From NCBI GenBank assembly GCA_034667465.1, contig JAXDJV010000004.1, forward strand, positions 62,001-126,000: a stretch of DNA of 64,000 nt, read 5' to 3'. The stretch is from JAOBAU01 sp034667465 (lineage in GTDB: Bacteria; Acidobacteriota; Thermoanaerobaculia; Gp7-AA8). Below, one piece after another: positions 9,226 through 17,160 of the stretch (positions within the stretch are counted from its first letter, which is position 1; each line of letters opens with the position of its first letter). The notes under the pieces are model-generated. The model was not told where the DNA came from and ran no database searches. It was given only the letters and a program-made list of their open reading frames with translations. A program made the position numbers and the translations under genes.

Positions 9226-9429
9226 TCAGACCGGAACGACGTTAGCAGCCTGGAGGCCTTTCGGTCCCTGCACCAGATCGAATTCGACGGTCGCACCCTC
9301 AGCCAGCGAGCGGAAGCCCTTGGCGCTGATGGCGGAGAAGTGCACGAACACGTCCTCGCCGCCTTCCATGGTGATGAAGCCGAAGCCCTTCGCATCGTTG
9401 AACCACTTCACAGTACCGGTGCTACGCAT
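9226..9429 (-). CDS. Cold-shock protein (CspA family)
   Basis: This 67-residue single CSD protein carries both RNA-binding motifs, KGFGFIT (RNP1) and DVFVHF (RNP2), after TGTVKWFND. It acts as a single-stranded nucleic-acid chaperone. The start at 9429 is set by GGAGATT 7 bp upstream of the ATG. An in-frame codon further upstream would add 13 residues not found in the family. The gene has an untranslated region of up to 197 bp upstream and a clear terminator downstream, so it is probably monocistronic. An AT-rich patch at 9537-9552 could hold its promoter. Confidence 0.95.
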   Translation of the reverse strand: MRSTGTVKWFNDAKGFGFITMEGGEDVFVHFSAISAKGFRSLAEGATVEFDLVQGPKGLQAANVVPV

Positions 9430-9626
9430 TGCTGAATCTCCTTTTCCCTGTTTTCTGCCGGGATCCATCGCGCAAACCCCCGGCGGGGCGCTGCTTGTTT
9501 CTCCGACATATCACGCGTACAGAGGGCAACGGTGATTACTACAATATAATTTCGCGGGCACGGCCCGCTGCGCTGGCTGGCAAAGCCTCGGCGGACGGCT
9601 TCGCGGCGGATCTGCGCCGCGGTGGC

Positions 9627-11633
9627 TTATGCGCCGCGTTGTGTTCGCCGGCGCCGGGTCGCGAAGGCTGCAGCGGCCAGCACGACAAATACCGCCGCCG
9701 CACCAACACCGGGCATCACGCTCGCCAGCGTTTTCTGCGGCGGCGCCAGCGTCAGGTCGTAGCCCATCGCGTCGACGAGTTCGCCGATCTGCGTCAGATG
9801 GCGCGGAACAGCCGCGGCCGGAACCGCATCGGCGAGCGAGCGCAGCCGGTGCTCGATCGTGATCGTCGTTCCGCCCTGCTTCACGTCGCTGTCGACGCGG
9901 AACGCTTTCGTCACCGTCTCATCGTGGCCGGTCTGCAACTCGATTCGTGACGGGAGATGAAAGACGACCCGCTGCGTGACGTCGAGCGGATGGTCGAAGG
10001 CAAGCGGCATCGTCCGGACGATCGTCGACGGTTTCTGCAGGTATTGCGTGATCGATCGCGGGACGTAACTCCATGAGTTGTTCGTCCAGAGGTCGCGCAC
10101 TACGTAGCGCTCTTCGATCACCAGCAGATTGCGCAACCGATCGTCGGAGATTCGCGGCAGGCCGCGCGCCTCGAGATTCGGATGATCGACGGCGAAACGG
10201 TTGAGGTCGTCCTTCGCGAGATCGGCGAGCGAGAGTCCGGCGAGATGCGCGCGCATGGTGTCGGCGTCGGCGCCGCGATACGTCCGCGCAACAACGAGAT
10301 CGGTCACGACGCCACGACTCGTATACGTCTGCTCGACGAGCGTCGAGCCACCGTCTCGCGTGGCGATCTTCGCCAGCGACGATGTGTCGTCGCGCACGAT
10401 CAGCGCGCGCTCGTCGTTCGGCGTGTCGATCGTGTTGAGGTTGCCGCCCTGCTCGGAGAGCGTCGCGTCGACCCAGTGAACGCCCGCGCGATCGACGACT
10501 TTGACGATCACGTGATCGAAGAGAAACGGCGAGGGGAGATAGTCATCGAGGCGATGCCGCATGCGCGTGTTCACCAGCGCCGGATACGCCTCGACGCCGA
10601 GCTCGCGCAGCAGGAGCGCGAGGAGAAACGATTTGTCTTTGCAGTCGCCGTAGCGCTGCTTCAGCGTCAGTGACGGCTGATGCGGCTCGTGCGAGTTGCG
10701 GCCCATCTCGATGCCGAGGTAACGGATGTCGTCCTGAACGAACCGGATCGCGGCGACGAGCTGATCGGATTGCGACGGATGCTTTGCGCGGATGCCGGCG
10801 GCGAGCTCGCGGACGGCCGCGGTCGATGAGGCATCAGCGCGAAAGAGCGACGTCGACCAGTGCGCGACTTCGTTCCACGACGCGTACTCGCTGACCTGCA
10901 CGGTTTCCCACGGGTCGAACCAGTCGGGCGTCTCATCCTCGGCATCGACGGCCTGCGAATCGCGGCGTTCCCATACGTACTCGGTCTCATCGCCGTGTGG
11001 AGTGACGCGCGGCGCGAAACCCTTCAGCGACGAGCGGAAGTGCAGCGGGCGCGAAGAGGCGAGCAGCAGACGATGCCGGATGAGACGTGACGTCATCGCC
11101 GAACTGATCTCGTACTCGTCGGCGTACCGTCCGGCGAGGAGCGGGTTCGCGCCTTCGAGCGACCAGGAGTAATCGATCACATCGCCCGGGCGCACGTCCT
11201 TCAGGAACAGGACCGCGGTCAGCTCGCCGTCGTAAATGCGATCGTCGGATTCGGATTCTTTTTCGATGATGCGGACTTCGCCCGGCTCGAGCACGTTCAT
11301 CGACTTTCCGTCGCGCGTGACCGTTGCCGAGTGAACGATCAGATGCTGATACGACGGATCGAAATCGAGGCTCGCTTCCGACGCATTCTGTACGCCGCTC
11401 GACGTCAGCACTTTGCGGACGCGGCGAAAGTACTCGGTCGTATGGCGCCCGTCGACGCGCACCTGATGATCGCTGAGCAGCACACAGATGCCGCTCCGAA
11501 CGTCGGCCGGCGGCGCGGCGTTCGCGTCGACGCTGAGGCGATCGACCCACGCGGCGGCCGGATGCACTTCGAACGTCGCGGCTTGTGCGAACGCGGGGAG
11601 AAATGCCAGGAGCAGAAGGAGTCTGGATCGCAA
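9627..11633 (-). CDS. DUF3857 and transglutaminase-like domain protein
   Basis: This is a predicted exported protein of 668 residues, starting at TTG 11633 (MRSRLLLLLAFLPAFAQA, a signal peptide). Longer frames run back into nth. The N-terminal half is DUF3857. The transglutaminase core follows with Cys in RYGDCKDKSFLL, His in LFDHVIVKV and Asp in VHWVDATLS, so the triad is intact. A C-terminal helix with an Arg-rich stop (FATRRRRTQRG) suggests anchoring in the inner membrane with the enzyme in the periplasm. Such proteins are common in Bacteroidota and Acidobacteriota; the substrate is unknown. The TTG start is the least certain point. Confidence 0.85.
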   Translation of the reverse strand: MRSRLLLLLAFLPAFAQAATFEVHPAAAWVDRLSVDANAAPPADVRSGICVLLSDHQVRVDGRHTTEYFRRVRKVLTSSGVQNASEASLDFDPSYQHLIVHSATVTRDGKSMNVLEPGEVRIIEKESESDDRIYDGELTAVLFLKDVRPGDVIDYSWSLEGANPLLAGRYADEYEISSAMTSRLIRHRLLLASSRPLHFRSSLKGFAPRVTPHGDETEYVWERRDSQAVDAEDETPDWFDPWETVQVSEYASWNEVAHWSTSLFRADASSTAAVRELAAGIRAKHPSQSDQLVAAIRFVQDDIRYLGIEMGRNSHEPHQPSLTLKQRYGDCKDKSFLLALLLRELGVEAYPALVNTRMRHRLDDYLPSPFLFDHVIVKVVDRAGVHWVDATLSEQGGNLNTIDTPNDERALIVRDDTSSLAKIATRDGGSTLVEQTYTSRGVVTDLVVARTYRGADADTMRAHLAGLSLADLAKDDLNRFAVDHPNLEARGLPRISDDRLRNLLVIEERYVVRDLWTNNSWSYVPRSITQYLQKPSTIVRTMPLAFDHPLDVTQRVVFHLPSRIELQTGHDETVTKAFRVDSDVKQGGTTITIEHRLRSLADAVPAAAVPRHLTQIGELVDAMGYDLTLAPPQKTLASVMPGVGAAAVFVVLAAAAFATRRRRTQRGA

Positions 11634-11659
11634 GGTCGCTCGCTGAAAGGGCGCTGCCG

Positions 11660-12286
11660 TTACGATTTCTTCCCGTAAAGCGAGCAGATCGGACAGATCG
11701 CGGGATCGTGTCCGCGAGCGGGACAGTACTCGCGGCCGAAGTAGATGAACTGCAGATGCCGCCGTCCCCACTCTTCCGGCGGATAGAGTTTCTTCAGGTC
11801 GCGCTCGGTCTGTTCGACCGATTTTCCGTTCGACAAACGCCACCGTTCGGCGAGCCGGTGGATGTGCGTGTCGACCGGAAACGCCGGCACGCCGAACGCC
11901 TGAGACATCACCACGCTCGCCGTTTTGTGGCCGACGCCGGGAAGTTTTTCGAGCGCTTCGAGATCGCGCGGAACTTTGCCGCCGTGCTCCTCGACGAGCA
12001 TCTGTGCGAGCCGCTGCACGTTCTTCGCTTTCGACGGCGCGAGACCGCAGCTGCGGATCGCGGAGAGGATTTGCTCCGGCGTCAGCTTCGCCATCTGCTC
12101 CGGCGTCGATGCTTTCGCGAAGAGCGCCGGCGTGACTTTGTTCACCTGCGCGTCGGTCGTCTGCGCAGACAGCACGACAGCGACCAGGAGCGTGAACGGA
12201 TCGCGATGCACGAGCGGGATCGGCGGCTCGGGATAGAGCCGGTCGAGAATCTCGCCGATTTTCTCTGCGCGCTCACGCCGTTTCAT
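11660..12286 (-). CDS. nth: Endonuclease III (base-excision repair glycosylase/AP lyase)
   Basis: This 208-residue protein removes oxidised pyrimidines and nicks the abasic site. It contains the helix-hairpin-helix LPGVGHKTASVV with the catalytic Lys, and VDTHIHR with the catalytic Asp. The C-terminal cluster region reads YCPARGHDPAICPIC and then SLYGKKS. It has only three of the four cysteines of the usual C-X6-C-X2-C-X5-C iron-sulfur loop, and the first spacing is nine. The ATG at 12286 is preceded by TAGACT 8 nt upstream and no Shine-Dalgarno. It is divergent from the DUF1549 gene. Confidence 0.93.
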   Translation of the reverse strand: MKRRERAEKIGEILDRLYPEPPIPLVHRDPFTLLVAVVLSAQTTDAQVNKVTPALFAKASTPEQMAKLTPEQILSAIRSCGLAPSKAKNVQRLAQMLVEEHGGKVPRDLEALEKLPGVGHKTASVVMSQAFGVPAFPVDTHIHRLAERWRLSNGKSVEQTERDLKKLYPPEEWGRRHLQFIYFGREYCPARGHDPAICPICSLYGKKS

Positions 12287-12294
12287 CGCGCGGG

Positions 12295-12300
12295 AGTCTA
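12295..12300 (-). promoter_or_regulatory. -10-like hexamer TAGACT, predicted leaderless start of nth
   Basis: On the minus strand TAGACT ends 8 nt before the nth ATG. The spacer is CCCGCGCG, with no ribosome-binding site. Confidence 0.4.
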
Positions 12301-12392
12301 CCGCCGACGTGACAAGGGTCACCGAAGGATGGAGAATCGAATACCACCCTGTTCTCAGACGTCTCGTCCGTATCTGTCCCTGGAGGTGTTCC

Positions 12393-14276
12393 GTGCCGCG
12401 TTCGCAGCAGATCCTCGTGTTCTCCGCCGTTGCCGCGCTGACGTTCGGCGCACGCGCACAGGAAATCGAGCCGACAGCCGACTGCACCCTTTCGCTGAAA
12501 CAGATGCATCGGACGGAGCGCGATGTCTGGCGCGACCTGTCGCGCAACGCCGAGCTGGTGGCGCCGAGCCGGATGCAGAGCGACGCGAACGGCGGAGCGC
12601 GGCGCCGCACGGTGACGCCGCCGAAGTCGCCCGATGCGCCGACCATCCCCGCACGGAACTACATCGACACCGAGATCTTCGGAAAGATGCGCACGGATGG
12701 CGTGATCTGGACGACGCTCTCGAGCGACGAGGAGTTTCTTCGCCGCGTCACGCTCGATCTCACCGGTGAGATTCCCGACAGCGCAACCGTGAAGGCGTTC
12801 GTCGCCGACACAGCTGCCGACAAACGCGACAAGACGATCGAACGGCTGCTGGCTTCCGATGCGTTCAACGATCGCTGGGCGATGTGGTTCGGCGATCTCG
12901 TGCAGAACGTCACCAACGCAACGAACACGGTCGAGTACGCGCCGGGACGCAACGCGTACGCGGCGTTCATCCGGACGTCGATCGCGGCCGACAAGCCGTA
13001 CGACAAAATGGTGCGCGAGACGCTCGCCAATGCCGGCCGAAGTTTCTTTAACGGCGAGACGAACTACTGGGTGCGGCAGATTCAGAACAACGGTCCGTCG
13101 CAGGACACGTACGACAATCTCTCCGCGTCGACCGGCGCAAAGTTCCTCGGGCTTCCGCTGCAGTGTCTCTCCTGCCACAACGGCTTCGGCCATCTCGAGC
13201 AGGTCAACAGCGGTCTCGCGAAGCGCGCACGCTCCGACTTCTGGAAGAACGCCGCGTTCTTCGCGCAGGTGACGGCGACGCGCGCGAACGATCCGGCGAC
13301 GAACAACCCCGAAACGACGCTCGTCGACAACACCACCGGTGTGTATCGATTGAACACGACGTCGGGCAACAAGACGCCGCGCACCGCCGCTCCGGGCGCT
13401 CCCGCGGTCGCCGATCCCGCCTTCTTCCTCGGCGGCGAGGTGCCGCAGGCCGGCGAAACGCGGCGCGCGGCGTACGCACGCATCCTCACCGCGCATCCGC
13501 AGTTCGCGCGCAACACGGTCAATCGTCTCTGGAACGAGCTGTTCGGAATGGGGATCGTCGAGCCGCTCGATTCCTTCGATCTGTCGCGGCAGGATCTGGC
13601 GACGCTGGCTGCCGGCGCGACGCTGCAGCCGACGCATCCGCAACTACTGACGCTGCTCGCGAATGATTTCGTGGCGAAGGGCTACAGCCTTCGCGGAATC
13701 CTTCGCACGATGGTGCAGTCGAGCGCGTATCAGTTGTCGTCGCGCTACACGAACGGCGCGTGGAACGAGTCGTGGACGCCGTACTACGCGCGTCACTACC
13801 CGCATCGTCTGATGGCGGAGGAGTTGCTCGACGGGGTGTTCCGCGCGACAGGAGTTGGCGGATCGATCGCCGTCGCGCAGATGCCGACCGCGCTCACCAA
13901 AGCGATGGCGCTTCCCGACACGGTCGAAGGCGGCAGCTTCCGCGGATTCCTCAACGGCTTCGGCCGCGGCGACCGCGATGAGAATGATCGGACGAACGAT
14001 TCGTCGATCGTCCAGGCGCTCTCGCTGCTCAACGACCGCGTCGTCACCGATCGCATCAAGGCGACCGCGAACGGCTCGACCGTGCAGAAGCTCGTCCGCG
14101 CCACGACCGATCCGAACGCGATCGCGGAAGGGCTCTACCTCGCGACGTTGTCGCGCTATCCGACGACCGCGGAACGCGCGGCAGCCGTCACGTTCCTGAA
14201 AGCGGGCGACCTGACGAAGCAGACCGAAGATCTGCAGTTCGCGCTGCTCAACAAGCTCGAGTTTCTTTTCAACTGA
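12393..14276 (+). CDS. DUF1549/DUF1553 domain protein
   Basis: This is a predicted exported protein of 627 residues. The GTG at 12393 is chosen because GGAGG lies 6 bp upstream and it begins a signal peptide (VPRSQQILVFSAVAALTFGARA). Residues about 90-250 match DUF1549 (YIDTEIFGKM, RVTLDLTGEIPD, RWAMWFGDL). A CLSCH motif (CxxCH) follows, and then DUF1553 (NTVNRLWNELFGMGIVEP, HPQLLTLLANDF, HPHRLMAEELLDG). Proteins of this type are usually encoded beside a DUF1501 partner, as here. Their biochemical role is not established; the CxxCH could bind heme. Confidence 0.88.
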   Translation: MPRSQQILVFSAVAALTFGARAQEIEPTADCTLSLKQMHRTERDVWRDLSRNAELVAPSRMQSDANGGARRRTVTPPKSPDAPTIPARNYIDTEIFGKMRTDGVIWTTLSSDEEFLRRVTLDLTGEIPDSATVKAFVADTAADKRDKTIERLLASDAFNDRWAMWFGDLVQNVTNATNTVEYAPGRNAYAAFIRTSIAADKPYDKMVRETLANAGRSFFNGETNYWVRQIQNNGPSQDTYDNLSASTGAKFLGLPLQCLSCHNGFGHLEQVNSGLAKRARSDFWKNAAFFAQVTATRANDPATNNPETTLVDNTTGVYRLNTTSGNKTPRTAAPGAPAVADPAFFLGGEVPQAGETRRAAYARILTAHPQFARNTVNRLWNELFGMGIVEPLDSFDLSRQDLATLAAGATLQPTHPQLLTLLANDFVAKGYSLRGILRTMVQSSAYQLSSRYTNGAWNESWTPYYARHYPHRLMAEELLDGVFRATGVGGSIAVAQMPTALTKAMALPDTVEGGSFRGFLNGFGRGDRDENDRTNDSSIVQALSLLNDRVVTDRIKATANGSTVQKLVRATTDPNAIAEGLYLATLSRYPTTAERAAAVTFLKAGDLTKQTEDLQFALLNKLEFLFN

Positions 14277-14346
14277 GGGATGAGGCATGAGTGATGAGGT
14301 ATGAGTAAAAGCCTCTACTCATTACTCATCCCTCATGCCTCGTACC
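14277..14346. repeat. Dispersed palindrome built of TGAG-type heptamers, copy 1
   Basis: An imperfect inverted repeat of about 70 bp begins just after the stop codon. Both arms are strings of near-heptamers such as ATGAGGC, ATGAGTA and ATGAGGG and their complements. A second copy lies at 44755-44818. The hairpin would sit between the two co-transcribed genes. Confidence 0.8.
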
Positions 14347-14362
14347 TTCATCCGGAGACACC

Positions 14363-15763
14363 ATGAAAACCAAAAACGACGACTGTACCTGCGAACGTGG
14401 CGGCTCTTTCCCGGTCTGGGGCGAAGGCTTTTCGCGCCGCCAGTTTCTGCGCGTCACCGGCACCGGAATCGTCGCTTCATACTTTGCCGACGTTCTCAGT
14501 CCGAGTCTGCTGCACGGCGCCACCGGCGTCGCGCCGCAGCTGCACAACAGTGCGAAGAACTGCATCCTCATCTTTCTCTCCGGCGCGCCGAGTCACATCG
14601 ACACGTGGGATTTGAAAGAAGGCGCGTGGACTCCGGCGTCGTTCACTCCTGCGTCGTACGGCGAGATTCGGTTCCCGCAGGGGTTGATGCCGAAGACGGC
14701 CGAACAACTCAACAAGTTGACCATCGTCCGTTCCGGGCTGTCGTGGGCGGCGGTCCATTCGCTCGCGCAATCGTGGGCGCAGATCGCGCGCAATCCGGGC
14801 GGCGCGACCGGCAGCATCGCGCCGCACATCGGCGCGGTCGTCGCGCTGGAAGCGCAGAAATCGCGGCAGCTCACCGACGTCCTGCCGGGCTTCGTCGCGC
14901 TCAACTCCGGCAACATCCCGGGCGCCGGCTATTTCCCCGCGCAATACGCGCCGTTCGGTGTGACGCCGAACGCGAGCGGACTCGCGGCGCTCACGCATCC
15001 TGATGGCGCGTCGCGGCTGACCGGCCGCTGGAACCTGCTGCAGCAGATCGATCCCGAACGCCACAACGGCGCGCTCGGAAAGAACGCCTCCGACATGGGC
15101 GGCTTCTACGATCAGGCGAAAGTGCTGATCGATTCGCCCGACGTCAACAAGCTGTTCAGCTTCACGCCGGCCGAACATTTGAAGTACGGCAGCACCAGCT
15201 TCGGCGACTCGCTGCTGATCGCGAAGAATCTCGTCGGCTCGCGGCGCGGCACGCGCTTCGTGCAGGTGTCGATGGGCGGCTGGGATCATCACTCGAACAT
15301 CTACGCGACGCAGGGGAGCTCGATCATTACGAACATGAAGACGTTCGATCCGGCATTCGGCGCGTTGCTCGCCGATCTCGCCGCGACGCCCGGCACCGAT
15401 GCCGGCAAAACCCTGCTCGACGAAACGATGGTCGTGGTCCTCGGCGAGTTCGGACGGACCGTCGGCGCGCTGAACGCGCAGGGCGGACGCGATCACTATC
15501 TGCGGATGTCGGTCGTCTTCGCCGGCGGCGGCGTGCAGGGCGGACGGGCGATCGGAAAGACGGACGCCGAAGGGAAGAACGCCGCGGAGTTCGGCTGGAG
15601 CGCGAACCGCGACGTCCGTCCGGAGGATGTGACGTCGACGATCTACTCGGCGCTCGGCATCGACTACACGACCGTTCGTCACGACGATCCGCTGAACCGC
15701 GGATTCGAGTACGTCCCGTTCGCAAAGGACGGAACGTACGGGCCGGTGAACGAGCTGTTCTGA
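14363..15763 (+). CDS. DUF1501 domain protein, Tat-exported
   Basis: This 466-residue protein has the twin-arginine signal SRRQFLRVTGTGIVASYFAD at residues about 24-43, so it is folded before export. DUF1501 belongs to the alkaline-phosphatase/sulfatase-like fold. Visible motifs are ILIFLSGAPSHIDTWD near the start and VVVLGEFGRT and DHY near the C-terminus, where metal ligands are expected. GGAG lies 8 bp before the ATG. It follows the DUF1549/DUF1553 gene, the usual partner, and the two probably form one operon across the 86-bp palindromic gap. The substrate is unknown. Confidence 0.9.
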   Translation: MKTKNDDCTCERGGSFPVWGEGFSRRQFLRVTGTGIVASYFADVLSPSLLHGATGVAPQLHNSAKNCILIFLSGAPSHIDTWDLKEGAWTPASFTPASYGEIRFPQGLMPKTAEQLNKLTIVRSGLSWAAVHSLAQSWAQIARNPGGATGSIAPHIGAVVALEAQKSRQLTDVLPGFVALNSGNIPGAGYFPAQYAPFGVTPNASGLAALTHPDGASRLTGRWNLLQQIDPERHNGALGKNASDMGGFYDQAKVLIDSPDVNKLFSFTPAEHLKYGSTSFGDSLLIAKNLVGSRRGTRFVQVSMGGWDHHSNIYATQGSSIITNMKTFDPAFGALLADLAATPGTDAGKTLLDETMVVVLGEFGRTVGALNAQGGRDHYLRMSVVFAGGGVQGGRAIGKTDAEGKNAAEFGWSANRDVRPEDVTSTIYSALGIDYTTVRHDDPLNRGFEYVPFAKDGTYGPVNELF

Positions 15764-15764
15764 T

Positions 15765-15860
15765 GTCATGCCGAGCGTAGCGAGGGATCCGGGAGGGCGG
15801 GGTACGCGTCATCTGTTTCCCGCTCCTCCCGCCCGGATCCCTCGCTACGCTCGGGATGAC
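15765..15860. repeat. Dispersed palindrome (GAGCGTAGCGAGGGATCC type), copy 1
   Basis: A 96-bp inverted repeat starts one base after the DUF1501 stop codon. The left arm is GTCATGCCGAGCGTAGCGAG followed by GGATCCGGG; the right arm is the complement and ends GGGATGAC. A second copy lies inside a coding gene at 35986-36073. Confidence 0.92.
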
Positions 15861-15884
15861 GGGCTGTGTTAAAACTCCGCGGCG

Positions 15885-16073
15885 ATGGACGACGAAGCGC
15901 CGCGGCGCAATCTGCACGAACGCACTGGAAAGCATCTGTGCATTCGGTGCATGAGCGAGATTTCCGCCGAGGAGTATTTTCGGAACGACTTTTTCTGCGA
16001 CGCGTGTGCGGCGGAGGATCAGACGTTCCCGCTCGAATCGACGCCGGGCGAAACGCGCAACGATGAAACCTGA
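15885..16073 (+). CDS. Small zinc-ribbon-like protein
   Basis: This 62-residue protein carries two CxxC knuckles (LCIRCM and FCDACA) about 17 residues apart, a treble-clef or zinc-ribbon spacing, with acidic flanks. There is no signal peptide. It overlaps the glycosyltransferase start by 11 bp, so translation is probably coupled. The ATG at 15885 has no clear Shine-Dalgarno. A similar arrangement, a small Cys-rich protein before a GT4 gene, occurs at 3633-4028. The function is unknown. Confidence 0.65.
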   Translation: MDDEAPRRNLHERTGKHLCIRCMSEISAEEYFRNDFFCDACAAEDQTFPLESTPGETRNDET

Positions 16074-17160
16074 GAGTACGCGCGTCGCCGTCGTCCACGA
16101 CTGGCTGACGGGGATGCGCGGCGGCGAGCACGTCCTCGAAGCAATTCTCGAGCTCTTCCCGCAAGCCGAGATCTTTACGCTCTTTCATCTCCCCGGCAGC
16201 GTGTCGCGGCTCATCGAATCGCGCCGCATCACCACTTCGTTTTTGCAGCCGATCGCGTCGCGCATCACCAACTATCGACATCTGCTGCCGCTCTTTCCGG
16301 CGGCGGCACGCAGCTGGGACTTTCGTCGCTTCGATCTCATCATCTCGTCGAGTCACTGCGTTGCCAAAGGCGTTCGCGCACGCGGACTGCCGCACCTCTG
16401 TTACTGCCACACGCCGATGCGCTACGTGTGGGATCGCTTCGACGACTACTTTCCGCGCGGAATCACGCGTGCGCTTGCGAAGCCGATGGCGGCGTGGTTG
16501 CGGCGGTGGGATGTGCGGACGGCCGATGAAGTCACGCGCTTCACCGCCAACTCGAACTTCGTCCGCTCGCGCATCGAGCGTTACTACCATCGCGACGCCG
16601 ACGTCATCCATCCGTTCGTCGATCGGGCGTTTCTCGATGCGCCGCTCATTGAAGAACGCGACGACTATCACGTCATCGTCTCCGCGCTCGTGCCGTACAA
16701 GAAGCTCGAGCTGGCCATCGACGCCTTCGCCGGCAGCTCGCGGCGGCTCGAGATTCTCGGAGGCGGTCCGATGCTCGAACAGCTCCGCCGGCGCAGCGGC
16801 CCCAACGTCTCGCTCATGGGCCGCGTATCGAGGGAAGCAATCATCGAGCGGCTCTCCCGCGCGAAGTCGCTGATCCTCCCGGGCGTCGAAGATTTCGGCA
16901 TCACGCCGCTCGAAGCGATGGCGCTCGGAACGCCGGTCGTCGCGCTCGGCGCGGGCGGCGTGCTCGACTCGGTGAAGGACGGCGTGACCGGAATCTTTTT
17001 CGATGAGCCCGTGGTAGATTCGATGCGGCTGGCGCTGCATGAAGCGGAGTCGCGCACATGGGATCGCGCGGCCATCCGCGCGCACGCAGCGGCCTTTTCG
17101 CGCGCGCGGTTTCAGGAGCAATTCCTCCGTTCCCTCGCGCAACTCGGCGACCGACGATGA
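16063..17160 (+). CDS. Glycosyltransferase family 4 protein, WbaZ-like
   Basis: This 365-residue protein begins MKPESTRVAVVHDWLTGMRG. The motifs HDWLTGMRGGE, CYCHTPMRYVWDRFDDYF and ILPGVEDFGITPLEAMALG are those of the WbaZ-like GT4 subgroup, mannosyl- or related transferases of O-antigen and exopolysaccharide assembly. A longer upstream frame exists but would cover the zinc-ribbon gene and add only Arg-rich sequence, so the ATG at 16063 is preferred. The stop overlaps the next start (ATGA), coupling it to the polyprenyl-phosphate sugar transferase. Confidence 0.9.
   Translation: MKPESTRVAVVHDWLTGMRGGEHVLEAILELFPQAEIFTLFHLPGSVSRLIESRRITTSFLQPIASRITNYRHLLPLFPAAARSWDFRRFDLIISSSHCVAKGVRARGLPHLCYCHTPMRYVWDRFDDYFPRGITRALAKPMAAWLRRWDVRTADEVTRFTANSNFVRSRIERYYHRDADVIHPFVDRAFLDAPLIEERDDYHVIVSALVPYKKLELAIDAFAGSSRRLEILGGGPMLEQLRRRSGPNVSLMGRVSREAIIERLSRAKSLILPGVEDFGITPLEAMALGTPVVALGAGGVLDSVKDGVTGIFFDEPVVDSMRLALHEAESRTWDRAAIRAHAAAFSRARFQEQFLRSLAQLGDRR

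Noticed and set aside
14277..14346. Simple intrinsic terminator after the DUF1549 gene
   Set aside because: The arms are long imperfect heptamer runs without a GC stem or T-tract, and a near-copy exists at 44755. A dispersed repeat explains it better.
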